64,000 nt of DNA from Aurantiochytrium sp. KH105 (taxonomy: Eukaryota > Sar > Bigyra > Thraustochytrida > Thraustochytriidae), in NCBI GenBank assembly GCA_003116975.1, contig BGKB01000115.1, forward strand, positions 68,430 to 132,429. The letters are read 5' to 3'. Below the pieces are notes generated by a model that ran no database searches, had not been told where the DNA came from, and was given only the letters and a program-made list of their open reading frames with translations. The position numbers and the translations under genes were made by a program. This document shows, one piece after another, positions 1 through 10,332 of the stretch (position 1 is the stretch's first letter; each line of letters opens with the position of its first letter).

Positions 1-3000
1 GTGGTGCGATGGAAGTGTAGCGGCAGCGGCCATGGCGGCAGCAGCAGCAGGAACGAGGAGAGGAAAAGAAAAGTATTTTCCAGGGAAAAAACCAGCAAGG
101 AGTTCTTGCTTGCTGCTTCAAGTTTGCTAGCTTGCTTGCTAGCTTGCTTGCTTGCTAGCTAATAAACGGTCTCACGAGGGCAAGCAAAGCAAAGCAAAGC
201 AAAGCAAAGCAAAGCAAAGCAAAGCAAAGCAAAGCAAAGCAAAGCAAAGCAAAGCAAAGCAAAGCAAAGCAAAGCAAAGCAAGCATGATAATACGCGAGG
301 TGCGAGCAGCCGTTCGTGGCGCACGTTCAAGAAGGCAAAGTTAACCCATTTTTCATCAGGCAGGTGAAGGCTGCAGCTGCAGTTGCAGGCAATCAGTCAC
401 TACAGCCGCAGCCGCAGCCCGCATCGTCGACGCAGTTGCGCCCCAAGGGCTTCCTTCTGCCACTCTGCATCCACCCCAGAAGCATCTCTCTCTCTCTCTC
501 GGAGCATCCTTTCGTCCACCAGACACGCACAGCATCAAGTTTTCACCTATATCTTCGTTCACGTTGAAAAGAAACCATCTTCTTGGCATCGTCGTCGTCG
601 TCGCTTATCTGTCGTCGTCGTCGTCGATCACTTATTCGGCCGCTCACTTGCAGTCGGCCGCTCGCTTGCCCACGCGCTCGCTCACTGTCATGTCAATCCA
701 ATCGATGATCGACCGATCTTTTTTTTTATTCGGTCATTCGCTCGATCGCTCGATCGCTCGCAGTCGCTCGATCGATCAATCGGCTGCGGATTCGGCAACG
801 ACGACGCGCCGGACCCGTAGCTGCCGCTCTTCTCCCTGCCGCTGATACCGCTGCGCGTGCGACCATGCCCCGACCGGGGCCCGACCGGGACGGGATCGAC
901 TGCGATCCGCGGCGCCTTTCTTGCACCGGCGTCAGCCTCTGTCTGTCTGTCTGTCAGTCAGTCAGTCGCCCCGCGGGACTCGCCGTCGCAGTCACTCACG
1001 CATCCAATTTACTACTACACGAAGGAGAATCAGTGACGATGCAACCCAGAGCAGAGCAGCAGCTGCAGCTGCAGGCAAATGGTCCGCGCCCTGCGGTCGA
1101 CGCGTCATGGCCTCGGTGCGCCGCCTGGACTCGCGGGGTGACGCGCGCTTCAGGGCCGCAAGCCTGCTGAGGAGAGGTCGCGCGTGCCTGCCGGGTTTTT
1201 CCCGACAGGCTGACTTTCATAAAGCAACGCTGCACCGCTAGAGCGGCGGCGTCGATACGATGAGGGCGATGTCGATGAGTCGCAGTTGGTTGATGGATCG
1301 ATCCATCGATGCGCATACCTGTTCAGAACCAGCCTCAGGCCAGTGCCGCGCGTCACCCCACACCGCACCTCCCCTCCCGCCGCGCATTGCGGCCCTTTCC
1401 CGCGCCGGATTCTCCACTTGCAGCCGCGGGTTCTCGACTTTCCCGCCGACCGCCCCGCCTCGCTCTGCGGGACTTTGCCGCCCTCGTCCCGGACTCTGTG
1501 GGACCGCTTTCCCCCGCACCCCCTCTCCCACACGCAGTGCCCGCCAGAGCTGCAGCTTCTCCTCCAGCCTTCGCGCGTCGCATACGCCTCGTCCCTCTCT
1601 CCGCTGCTGGCGCCATCACCGCCCCGTCCTCCTTCTGCCTGCCTATCTGTGCACTGCGTGTGCAGACGTGGCCGCTTGCGTCGTGCGGCGCGCGCCCTTC
1701 CCGCAACGGCGCCCGCAGCCGCGCCAACGACTCTCTCTCTCCTCTGCGCCTCGCCCTCCCTCTCTCGCTCCCTCCGCGACGAGTCCCTTTCCCGCCACCA
1801 GCCCCGGATCTACGAGGGAGAACGGGCCACAGAGGAGGAAAACGGGAGAAAACTGCACGCAGCTGACCCCCGGCTGCGCAGGCACCGGACCCGGCGGACG
1901 TCGTGTACTGACACCAAGTAAGCGACTAGCGTCTGGTAGGAGCGAAACCGGCGCGCGCGCCGGGCGGCCGGCCGACCGGCCGCGGGGGGGTTGTATGGCT
2001 TTGCTAGGGCTATTCCTAGGGGGTGCGCGTACGTACGCCGCGGGGCGCCTCGCGTCGTCTTTCTCGTGGGAACAATGCCAAAAAAAAATAAAAAGTAAAA
2101 AAATGCACAAGCCAGACTGGTCGCTCGGCTGGGACGGGTTTTTGGTTTTTCTCCTATTCCTGCCGCCTGCCGGCTGGAGACCGTGCCGACGGTGCGCCGC
2201 ACGCCTCGCGCGGCCCTGCGGTCGGTCGCCAGCCAGGTGCGGTGGGCAGCTCCTCGCAGCTGCACTGGCTGCGTAGCTGCAGCTGCAGCGCGGCGCTGCG
2301 CGGCGCGGCGCAGGCGGCTCGGGGCAGGGTTCGGAGGACGGCCAGGACGCGCACAATGATCATAGGACATAAAAACCCGCCCCGCCGAGGCGCCGAGTCC
2401 CGACCCGCCAGGGCGTACAGACAGCCAGCCAGAAGAAAAAGAAAAAAAAGGCGGGGAATAGGGAAGAACTCGGAAAAAAACAAAACAAAAAAAGACAGCT
2501 AGCCTAAAGGGAAAAAAGGAGAGAAAAAGGAGAAGAAAAAAGAAAAAAAAGAAGCAGAAAAGCCAGAAAGGAGGAAGCGCGGAGCAGGGCGGGTCGCGCA
2601 AACATCGAGTTCCGCGCGCACAAGAAGACGCAAGCGGCGCGCGCAAGTACCGACCGCCTCGCGCGCCGCCTCGCCTCCGCCTCGCGCGCTCCCGCCCGGC
2701 CCTCCGCCCGCCCGCCCGCGGCCGCGGCTCGCCCGGCCAGCCGCCGCGCAGAGGCAGGCCTGCACGCAGGCAGGCAGCGGCGCGACGGCGAGACAGACGC
2801 GGGGCCGTGCCTCGGCAACAGACGGCAACAGACAGACGGTGGAGAAAGAAAAAAAGAAAAAAGAAAAAGAAAAAGGGCAAAAGAATTCTTCCCCTCCCTC
2901 GAAAAGAGAGAAAAAGAAGTTCAAATTTGAATTCGAAAAGCGGAAGAGGGAGAAAGGGGGGCGAATTCGAGTCCTAAGCAGGCGCAAGCAGGCAGCGCTC

Positions 3001-3597
3001 CAGCGCGGCCGAGGCAGAGCGCGGCCAAACCCGCAACGCTTCGCTCAGAAACAGGCGAGGCCGCGCCGACTGGCCGTCTCCAGGCAGGCAGCAACAGCAG
3101 CGAAAGCAGAAGCAGCGGCAGGAACGGCAAGGAGGAGGAACACCGGCGGGGAAGAAGACAGACAGACAGACAGGCAGAAAGGCAGAAAGGCAGGCAGGCA
3201 GGCGGCCATCGCATGCGCGCCAGGCACGAGAGACCTGCTGCCAGCACCGAGCTCCCGAGCGCCGCAAAGTCGGCGCGAAGGGCGCGGCCGCGCGGCGAGG
3301 CGAGGCGGAGGTGTCGTTGAGGTGAGGTGAGCGCAGACTGGCGGCGTAACCGCAAGTGACGCGGCCAAGCAAAAAAAAAAAAAACTGGTCAAGGAAAAAA
3401 AAAAGAAAAAGAAAAAACTCTCTCGCGCGCACACGCACACACATCTCCGCGCGGAGACCCAATTTTTTTTCTTTTTTTCCTCTTGCCAGAACACCCAGCA
3501 CGGGCCCAAGTGTACGCGCTTGCACTCGTGCTCGCGCGTGTCAACTCGGGAGTCCGGCCTTAGCAAGCTGTCGAAGCAGAAAGAGCTCGCGGCGAAA
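1..3597. other. Repeat-rich leader without a convincing gene
   Basis: No open reading frame here looks like a protein: the translations are dominated by Arg, Ala, Ser and Pro and change character with each frame, as expected for GC-rich non-coding DNA. The stretch holds a pentanucleotide array near 185, a short CT run near 483-501, polypurine tracts (about 2430-2560 and 2835-2960) and A-rich tracts (about 3370-3420). The last several hundred bases probably include the promoter and 5' leader of the gene starting at 3598. Confidence 0.5.
185..284. repeat. (AAAGC)n pentanucleotide array
   Basis: About 19-20 nearly perfect copies of the five-base unit AAAGC lie in tandem. Just upstream, 118-160 contains a shorter TTGC/TAGC-rich stretch of similar composition. 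Confidence 0.95.
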
Positions 3598-4416
3598 ATG
3601 CGGCGCGCGCTCTTCGTGGCGGCCTCGTCCCAGCACACGGGCAAGACCTGCTCCAGCTCGGGACTCGTGCGCTCGCTCCAAGGTGTCTTTGACCGTGTGG
3701 GCTACATCAAGCCCGTCGGCCAAAAGTCTGTCCAGGTCCAGGCCAGGGAAGGCCTTCGCAGCGTCGATAAGGATGCCCCCATCTTCAAGGAGCTCTTTGG
3801 CTGCGACGCTGACTACGCCGACATGAGCCCTGTCCTCATCAAGAAGGGATACACCAAGGCTTCCCTCGAGGGCCGCATCTCGGCATCGCACGAGCTCCAG
3901 GCCATCGAGGAGTCCTTTGCCCGCGTCCACGACTCGCACGAGTTCACCGTCGTCGAGGGCACCGGCCATTGCGGCGTGGGCGCCAGCGTTGGCCTTAGCA
4001 ACGCCCGCGTCGCTCGCTCGCTCGGCCTCCCCATTGTTCTCGTGCTCAACGGCGGCATCGGCAACACTCTCGACCAGTTTTTCCTCAACAATGGCTTTTG
4101 CAACATGGAGGGAACCTCGGTCCGTGGTGTCATCATCAACAAGGTGCGCCCCGACAAGCTCGAGGAGGTCCAGCACTACACCCAGCGCACGCTCGAGGAG
4201 TACTGCGACGTCCAGGTGCTCGGCTGCATTCCGGATCTTCAGGATCTTGGCAAGCAAGTCCACAAGCTCCGCCCCGAGGACCGCGAGCGCACTGCGATCG
4301 TTGCTGACCATTATGCCCAGCACATCGACATTGAAAAGCTGCTCGACGTCGTCGACCAGCATAACTCGACCCTCCAGGTTACCAACCGCATGGGCTCGGC
4401 CGTTGCCTCCAAGTAA
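3598..4416 (+). CDS. BioD/Pta-N-like P-loop protein
   Basis: This 272-residue protein looks like a stand-alone member of the dethiobiotin-synthetase-like P-loop family (AAA_26), the fold that also forms the N-terminal domain of some bacterial phosphotransacetylases. A deviant Walker A motif SQHTGKT sits at residues 11-17, right at the N-terminus as usual for this fold. A later segment (about 120-150) reads VEGTGHCGVG and then NARVARSLG, which fits the conserved mid-domain region. The ATG at 3598 is the first in-frame methionine and has A at -3; the frame stays open upstream but without an ATG. There is no acetyltransferase catalytic domain, so it is probably not a functional phosphotransacetylase. 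The substrate is unknown; a ligase, regulatory or sensor role is possible. The family call is fairly firm, the function is not. Confidence 0.8.
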   Translation: MRRALFVAASSQHTGKTCSSSGLVRSLQGVFDRVGYIKPVGQKSVQVQAREGLRSVDKDAPIFKELFGCDADYADMSPVLIKKGYTKASLEGRISASHELQAIEESFARVHDSHEFTVVEGTGHCGVGASVGLSNARVARSLGLPIVLVLNGGIGNTLDQFFLNNGFCNMEGTSVRGVIINKVRPDKLEEVQHYTQRTLEEYCDVQVLGCIPDLQDLGKQVHKLRPEDRERTAIVADHYAQHIDIEKLLDVVDQHNSTLQVTNRMGSAVASK

Positions 4417-4972
4417 AGCTCTATTCCTTTTGCTTTGCTGCGAAACCCCTTTTCGCGCCCAACGGCGCTGCTTCTCTTACGTTCTACCCTTTTCCTCGTT
4501 CTCTTCCTTTGTTTCGCGGTCGCCCCTCTCGTCTCGTCTCGCCCGTCGTGAGATCTTCACACATCACACACCACTACTCACCAAGGCATTCGAGTCTGTA
4601 CGCGTGAACGCGCATATGACCTGCGCAAGGAGTAAAGGGATACCAGTCTCCCTTTTTTAGATATCCTCGCGCCAAACTCAGCTACCTGCTCAATCTGATT
4701 GAATCTGACTGAAGTTGTGTACAAAACTAATGAATTCTCTACAAGATGTCACACCATTGTTCTTTCGTCTTCCACATTCTCATCTTTCTTGACTCGCCAC
4801 AGCCAGCTGCCACTGAACTTTCTTGTCTTGCCTTATCTTGCTTTTGTGACTTTCCCACAATTTTTTCTTTGTTGAGCTCTTTGTCTCCCCAATGAATCTC
4901 TTTCATGGGGACTTTGTTTTCTTACATACCTTATTTCGAAGAGGAGAAGGGAGCGGGTGAGCCGCATTCGCG
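4417..4972. other. Convergent 3' intergenic region
   Basis: This pyrimidine-rich spacer lies between the 3' ends of the P-loop gene (+) and the SET-domain gene (-). I see no gene in it. It probably carries both 3' untranslated regions. Confidence 0.6.
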
Positions 4973-6436
4973 TCATGTCCTTTGCAATACTGAATTCAAA
5001 AGCTTGGTCTCTGCCACTGCCAATTGCTCCATGGCCACTTCTCCGGATCGTGCGCTCGCACTCGCCTCGATGCGCGCCATTCGTGTGCGCAGAACTTCTG
5101 TTGCATGTTGAACCGCCTTGCTGGCCAACACAGGGCGCAAGACATCCCACAACACTTCGTCCTCATCCTCATCCTCGTTGTCCTCATCATCCTCATCCTC
5201 ATCATCTTTGATTGCTTCACTCTTGCGCGCCGCACCCAGCATCGCCGCGTGCGACTTGGCAGTGCTTGGAGGCCACTCCCCGCGTTCAACCGCATCCAAA
5301 CACGCACACAAAAGCACAGCGACGCAGTCCATCTCGTCCAGCCGCTGCTTCTTTACGGAAAGCCCCGCGGCCTTGCCTGCACTCAGTGGCGATGCCTCCG
5401 CGCCGCTAAGACCGCAGTACTCGCAAAATTTAGCCAAAGTTGCGTCATCAAGGCCCCGCACCGCGCAAGCCACACGAAGCTCCGTCAGACCAGAATCCTT
5501 GCTCACCTCAATGGTCAGAACGTCTTCCAAGCCGTCCCAAGCGCAAGCCGCAATCACACCTGCGCGCTGAAGCAAATTGACCTCTTGTATCCGCTCCTTG
5601 CCTGCTTGCACTTCACTTGCGTACCCCACGTCCACCACATCGCGAAGCTCGGCTTGGGGCAGGGCAAAGCCGCACCGATACACAAGCTCTGCATTGGAAA
5701 TGTCATTGCCATAAGCCTGCGTAAGCTCCTCGCCGGCAGCAATATCGCAAACAGCACGACCCACCACGACTTCGTCCCCTTCCTCTGTTTCCTCAGACTC
5801 AAACTCCACATTCGGCTCATTCGTGTTACTGCAATTAAGCATGTACACAAAGGGCACGACGGCGCCCCCGAAAAAGGGATTCAGATGCGACAGAATAACG
5901 CCACACGCATGAGCGTACGATTCAAGATCCACACTCGTCTCGCCACGTGCTACCAAAGCTTTCCACTCCTCTTCAATGCGAGTCTTTTTGTTCGCAATAG
6001 GTAGCTCCAGGGCTGTGCCTTTGACCGCCTCGCCACGCTCCGCAGGCCACAGCCACGGCAAGTCCTCATACGTGGAGGGTTCCGGCAGCGTTGCCCAAAG
6101 CGGAGCCCACGGCGACGTCTCGCTGCCCTTGGCGCGCTCTGCAAGCAGTAGCAGAGCATGCGACATCTGAGAGTCACGGTGCTCCACCTCGTCTTCGTTC
6201 CCGTTCTCGTTGTTGTCATCGCGCTCGTTCTCGCTCGTCCCGGCTAAGAGCCCCGCACCAAAGGCAGCCTCGCGCGGAATACGGAAAATCTCCTCGCCTT
6301 CGGCGATCGTGGACTTGGCAACGACGCCAAATCCATGCAACACGCCTTCCGTCGTCATTTCCACTTTCCCGCGAGCCCAAGATGCGCCACGTTGCTCCAA
6401 GAACGCCTCGAGCGCCTTCACGCGCTGCGTCGTCAT
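4973..6436 (-). CDS. SETD6-like SET-domain lysine methyltransferase
   Basis: The 487-residue product resembles the Rubisco-LSMT/SETD6/Rkm class of SET methyltransferases, which use S-adenosylmethionine to methylate lysines on non-histone proteins such as ribosomal or signalling proteins. Visible motifs are the N-terminal SET glycine loop GFGV (35-38), the central NCSNTNEPNV (201-210) matching the family's asparagine-rich cofactor motif, and GEELTQAYG with its tyrosine (235-243) followed by LVYRCGF. A helical C-terminal part (about 270-450) would be the substrate-binding domain. An acidic Asp/Glu run is inserted near residue 410. The ATG at 6436 has a CACC context. The frame continues upstream to 6754, and an N-terminal extension with a targeting peptide cannot be excluded. 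It is divergent from PNO1, sharing a 462-bp spacer. Confidence 0.85.
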   Translation of the reverse strand: MTTQRVKALEAFLEQRGASWARGKVEMTTEGVLHGFGVVAKSTIAEGEEIFRIPREAAFGAGLLAGTSENERDDNNENGNEDEVEHRDSQMSHALLLLAERAKGSETSPWAPLWATLPEPSTYEDLPWLWPAERGEAVKGTALELPIANKKTRIEEEWKALVARGETSVDLESYAHACGVILSHLNPFFGGAVVPFVYMLNCSNTNEPNVEFESEETEEGDEVVVGRAVCDIAAGEELTQAYGNDISNAELVYRCGFALPQAELRDVVDVGYASEVQAGKERIQEVNLLQRAGVIAACAWDGLEDVLTIEVSKDSGLTELRVACAVRGLDDATLAKFCEYCGLSGAEASPLSAGKAAGLSVKKQRLDEMDCVAVLLCACLDAVERGEWPPSTAKSHAAMLGAARKSEAIKDDEDEDDEDNEDEDEDEVLWDVLRPVLASKAVQHATEVLRTRMARIEASASARSGEVAMEQLAVAETKLLNSVLQRT

Positions 6437-6898
6437 GGTGAACTCGGCCGTCCTCCGCTTTCCCACTTCCCGCTCGGCCCCGCCACGCCTTAAAAGCTTG
6501 ACTCTTGCAGCTTCTTCGCGTCCCGTCTTGCTCGCAGGGACGCGTGTACTGCAACAGCGCGACGTCCGGCGAGCAATCGGAGTGAGCGAGCAAATCTCGT
6601 TTGCCTCGTCGCTCGGCTCGCTCGCCAATGGCCTCGATGTCGAGGCGAAGAAATGTGAAGACAATTTGGGTTGCGCAGAGGAAACACGGGGAACATTTTG
6701 AGCAGCGAGTGGTTTTTGGGTGGCGGTGAGGACAGAACTCCTTTCTGGTCGCACGCGCTCGCGCTCGCTGCGGACGCGCTCGTCGACGCGCTAGCCTTCG
6801 CAAGTCGCGCTCAAGAGGAACTCGTCACCCAGCACTCTCCGCTGCCCGCTCGCTCGCTTTGCACCCTCGAACCGCACGAGAGAAAGGAAGAAGAGAAG
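6437..6898. promoter_or_regulatory. Shared divergent promoter region
   Basis: This 462-bp spacer separates the start codons of the SET-domain gene and PNO1, which face away from each other, so both promoters should lie within it. I see no clear TATA box. Confidence 0.5.
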
Positions 6899-7612
6899 AT
6901 GGAGATCGACTCGGGCCTTATCGCTCAGGAGAGCATGGCCCAGGAGGCCCTCGCCGCCAGCGCCGCTGGCAACGTTAGCAACAACAACAACTCCAACAAC
7001 AACGAGCTTGGGCCGGGCAACCGCATCAAGTTTGCGCCTCTCACCGCGGAGCAGGTCGCCGGCGGAGAGACACAGTACCGTCGCGTGCGCATTCCTCCGC
7101 ACCGATACACCCCCCTCCAAAAGCAATGGGAGAACATCCTCACCCCGCTTGTGCAGCACATGAAACTTCACGTCCGCTTCAATCCCAAGTCGCGTAGCGT
7201 CGAAATGAAAACTTCGCCAGAGACCGACGACCCCGGTGCCCTTGCCCGCGCCGCAGACTTTGTCCAGGCCTTTGCCATGGGTTTTGATGTTCAGGACGCT
7301 GTTGCCCTCCTGCGTCTTGAGGACCTCTTTGTCGACAGCTTCGAGGTCAAGGATGTCAAAATGCTCCACGGCGACCATCTTTCGCGCGCCATTGGTCGTA
7401 TTGCTGGCCAGGGCGGAAAGACCAAGTACGCGATTGAGAATGCTACTCGTACCCGTATCGTCGTTGCTGACCAGCGCATTCACATTCTCGGCTCCTTTCA
7501 GAACATTAAAATTGCGCGTGACGCCATCTGCAAACTCATCCTTGGTGCGCCTCCTGGCAAGGTTTACAACCAGATGCGGACCGTCGCGAGCCGCATGAAC
7601 GAGCGCTTCTGA
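6899..7612 (+). CDS. PNO1: RNA-binding protein PNO1 (Dim2), 40S assembly factor
   Basis: The 237-residue protein matches PNO1/Dim2, a KH-domain factor in nucleolar and cytoplasmic pre-40S particles needed for 18S rRNA maturation near the 3' cleavage site. Characteristic segments are RRVRIPPHRYTPLQKQWENI (residues about 60-80), FAMGFDVQDAVALLRLEDLF (about 122-142), and the KH region containing HLSRAIGRIAGQGGKTKYAIE (about 160-180). It ends MRTVASRMNERF, typical of the family. Length is close to the usual 240-280 residues; the N-terminus is a short Asn-rich tail. The ATG at 6899 follows a purine-rich leader and precedes the conserved core by about 40 residues. Confidence 0.97.
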   Translation: MEIDSGLIAQESMAQEALAASAAGNVSNNNNSNNNELGPGNRIKFAPLTAEQVAGGETQYRRVRIPPHRYTPLQKQWENILTPLVQHMKLHVRFNPKSRSVEMKTSPETDDPGALARAADFVQAFAMGFDVQDAVALLRLEDLFVDSFEVKDVKMLHGDHLSRAIGRIAGQGGKTKYAIENATRTRIVVADQRIHILGSFQNIKIARDAICKLILGAPPGKVYNQMRTVASRMNERF

Positions 7613-7973
7613 TCACTTTGTGCGGACGCACAGCAGACCTTTATTCTCTCTTTGTAAGTGTTACATATGTCTTTTTTCTCGCAGAGTCTGCTTGCTGCGA
7701 CGGCGCTTTCTCTTTTTCTTTTTTCTCGTTTTCCACAAAAAAATACGTGTCTACTCTCAGTACTTCAGAGAGGAACCTGTCGTACCGCTTGCGGTCATTC
7801 GCAGGGAGAGCATATTTGCCATCCTTCCTTGGTGGTAAGTCTTGATCACAACGACCCTTACACGTCACCCAAGGCGCCCTTGGAATGAAAAAGGAAGAAG
7901 AAAGAAACACCTTTTTCAGTGTTTTCGTCAGCTTTTCCGTCAGCCTTTTCTTTCACCTTTTTCACGGGGGAAA

Positions 7974-8019
7974 AGGGGGGGAGGGGGGGGGGGGGGGGGG
8001 GGGGGNGGGGGGGGGGGGC
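7974..8019. repeat. Poly-G tract with one undetermined base
   Basis: A nearly uninterrupted run of about 40 G residues contains a single N at 8006. Its length is probably unreliable, since such tracts sequence poorly. It directly abuts the CT-rich minisatellite. Confidence 0.9.
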
Positions 8020-8024
8020 GGAGA

Positions 8025-8212
8025 GCCTCTCTCATCTTATCCAACCCCCCCTCATCTTATCCAAGCCCCTCTCATCCTATCAAAGCCTCTCTTTCCAGTT
8101 TCAAGCCCCTCTCATTAGATCCAAGCCCCTCTCGTTGGATCCAAACCCCTCTCATTAATTCCAAACCCTTCTCATTTTAAGGTAATTAAAATTCCAAACC
8201 CCTCTCTTAAAT
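8025..8212. repeat. Degenerate ~19-bp minisatellite
   Basis: Nine or ten diverged tandem copies follow the consensus CCCCTCTCATNNNATCCAA. Copies differ mostly in the three bases after CTCAT (for example CTT, TAG, TGG, TAA). One copy near 8173-8190 is interrupted by an AT-rich insertion. Confidence 0.85.
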
Positions 8213-8346
8213 CCCTTCACCTCCCCAAACATACACGCGCAGGCAGCAAAAAATACACATCAACCAGACAGTATGCAATGCTCAATTCATGTATTATGTA
8301 TGTTCGGGATAAAGCAAGAGACAGACTCAAATAGACAGATCTTGGC

Positions 8347-10332
8347 TCAAGCAGGCACACTCTCTTTGATCATGTCGCGCAGGTCAATCTCTACGTCGCC
8401 CGAAAGCGCAATCTTGTAAAGATACTCCTCGTAGGAGATGGCGCACTGTTTCTTGATCCACTGCATCCACTCATGCATAGAAATGCCGTCCTTTTGGCAC
8501 CACCGGTAGAGATCCTCAACGTCAACACTCGAAAGGTACTCCACGTAGCCCTCCTGGTTCCTTGTCGAACTCTCTGCCTGGATCTTGACCGTCTTGAACA
8601 GCAGCGCAAAGTGAATGTACATGTCGTCATTCAAGGTGTTCGCCCGCTGCCGCAGCGCGCGCTTAGCCTTGCAATACGCGCACTGCTCATTCGGCGGCAC
8701 GAGCCTCTCGTCATGCTCCGCCTTCTCTGACGTTTCCGCTCCGGGCTTGCCAGCCGTCGGTCCGTCAACAATCTCTGCTGCTGCCACTGCCGCCTGCTCC
8801 GGAGAGAGATCGTCCGGATTCTCAATATCGTCCTCTCCGTCAACGCGCTGGCTCTGTGAAATGTACGCGTCCAAATACTGCATCCGAATCCACGTCGGCC
8901 AATCAGGAAACTGGATCTCCTCCGCATTGACACGCTTGTACAGCGTGGGCATGTGCAGCGAGCTCAGCTCAAAGGCTGGATGCTTGCTTGGGTCCGTCGC
9001 TTCAGAGAGCGTGGCCTCGTGGTCAAGCAGAATCTGGATTTGCGACGACTTGCACAGCATCACAAAGTGAAAGTACATTGGATCCGTGTTCGACAGCGCG
9101 CTCTCCTGCATCGAAACGTTTCCGCACTCACACTCTGTCATCACGTTCTGCTCGCCTTCCTCCTCCGCGTCCTCATCTTCGGGCGTCGCAGTCGTTGCCG
9201 ATTCTCCGTGCAACGCCTCGGGCTCGCCTTCGCTTTCGCTCATTCCTGCCAGCGATCCAGTCTCCGACATGCCAGACGCCACAGAAGGAGGGACTGCAAC
9301 GGGCTCAGCATCCGCTCCTCCTTGTGCTGCAGGTGCTGGTGCTGCCGCTGTTGATGACGACTTGGACTGGGATCGTCGCCGCCGCCGAGCACGCGCAGGA
9401 TCATCGGCAGGGTTGCGTCGCTCGTAAAGCTTACGAAAGGTAATTGCCACGGGGCGCTTCTGCTTTTGCACCAACATGCCGATTTGGTGCATGCTCATGC
9501 CCTCGCACTCGGACTGCCCGACCTTGACAACCTGGTATCCGAAGTGCACCATGCCCGACTTTTCGGCTTGGCCCATTGATCCGTCTGGATTGTTTTCAAA
9601 AGAAGTCACCAAGACACGCTTGCCCACATCCGAAATTTGCAGACCAAGCGGTCCGCTGCGAAAAACCACGCATACCGTATCGTCCTTCCTTCGCGGGTTC
9701 TGCGCGCGATCCAGCGCTTCTTTGGAGAGCTCTTGGGACTTGCCATGCGCATCCGACTCTGTAAAGTTGCGCAGCCGCGTAGAGACCGACCGCTTCACGG
9801 GCTCGAGTCGCACCTGCGTCTGTCCTGGCGGCGTCGAGGGCGACACGGGTTCTGTCTTGCTTGAGGGTTTGGAAGCCGACGTCGACGATGAAGAGGCCGA
9901 CGAGGGCGTGGACGCTCTCGAGGTGTCCACAGCAGGGACGGGCGCGTCCCTGGGCGTGTTCGGCCGCGACGCCATGGGCAGCCGAAAGGTGATCTCAAGA
10001 GGACGAGGGTTCTTCTTGACAAGTTCGAAGACGTCCTCGAGGTCCTTGTTCTCGCAAGACACACCGGCCACCGCCTCGACGCGCGATCCGACGCGGAGCG
10101 CCCCGTTTCCCAGCGCGGCCGCCTGCCCGCTGAGGTGCCACACGAGCACGCCCTTGCGCGGCACGTCCAGGATCTGCAGCCCGAGCGGGCCCTCCTCGAA
10201 CGCGAGCGAGACCGTCTCCGAAGGAGACAGCTCGATCTCGTGCAGCTTCTCAATCGCCGACGCCGAGAGCCGCTCCTTGCGCGCGGCCCCGGGCCGCCTC
10301 TTCTTCGGCACGGCCTCCGCCGGCGACGCCAT
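8347..10332 (-). CDS. Tandem PDZ-domain protein with duplicated C-terminal module
   Basis: The 661-residue product holds two PDZ-like domains, at about 40-118 (with GPLGLQI, 48-54) and 218-301 (with GPLGLQI again, 227-233). PDZ domains bind C-terminal peptides and scaffold signalling complexes. A Ser-rich linker follows PDZ1, and a basic stretch (ARARRRRRS, about 313-321) follows PDZ2. The C-terminal half carries two related modules of about 80 residues (about 417-495 and 569-645). Both open with Y-x-H-F-x-x-L-x-K, continue with I-Q and L-S-S, and end in W-x-x-W-I and a tyrosine-rich helix; each is preceded by a Cys pair (CEC at 401-403, CAYC at 551-554). I do not recognise this module. Start: the ATG at 10332 has A at -3 and G at +4; an in-frame ATG at 10482 would add 50 basic residues. 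Confidence 0.8.
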   Translation of the reverse strand: MASPAEAVPKKRRPGAARKERLSASAIEKLHEIELSPSETVSLAFEEGPLGLQILDVPRKGVLVWHLSGQAAALGNGALRVGSRVEAVAGVSCENKDLEDVFELVKKNPRPLEITFRLPMASRPNTPRDAPVPAVDTSRASTPSSASSSSTSASKPSSKTEPVSPSTPPGQTQVRLEPVKRSVSTRLRNFTESDAHGKSQELSKEALDRAQNPRRKDDTVCVVFRSGPLGLQISDVGKRVLVTSFENNPDGSMGQAEKSGMVHFGYQVVKVGQSECEGMSMHQIGMLVQKQKRPVAITFRKLYERRNPADDPARARRRRRSQSKSSSTAAAPAPAAQGGADAEPVAVPPSVASGMSETGSLAGMSESEGEPEALHGESATTATPEDEDAEEEGEQNVMTECECGNVSMQESALSNTDPMYFHFVMLCKSSQIQILLDHEATLSEATDPSKHPAFELSSLHMPTLYKRVNAEEIQFPDWPTWIRMQYLDAYISQSQRVDGEDDIENPDDLSPEQAAVAAAEIVDGPTAGKPGAETSEKAEHDERLVPPNEQCAYCKAKRALRQRANTLNDDMYIHFALLFKTVKIQAESSTRNQEGYVEYLSSVDVEDLYRWCQKDGISMHEWMQWIKKQCAISYEEYLYKIALSGDVEIDLRDMIKESVPA

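Larger units (their letters stand above)
7613..8346. other. Convergent intergenic region with poly-G and minisatellite
   Basis: No gene is seen. The spacer between the 3' ends of PNO1 and the PDZ-protein gene holds a poly-G tract and a degenerate 19-bp tandem repeat, both listed separately. Confidence 0.7.

Noticed and set aside
1260-2276. 338-residue plus-strand frame and several overlapping frames
   Set aside because: All are Arg/Ala/Pro/Ser-rich without motifs, and different frames of the same stretch look equally coding.
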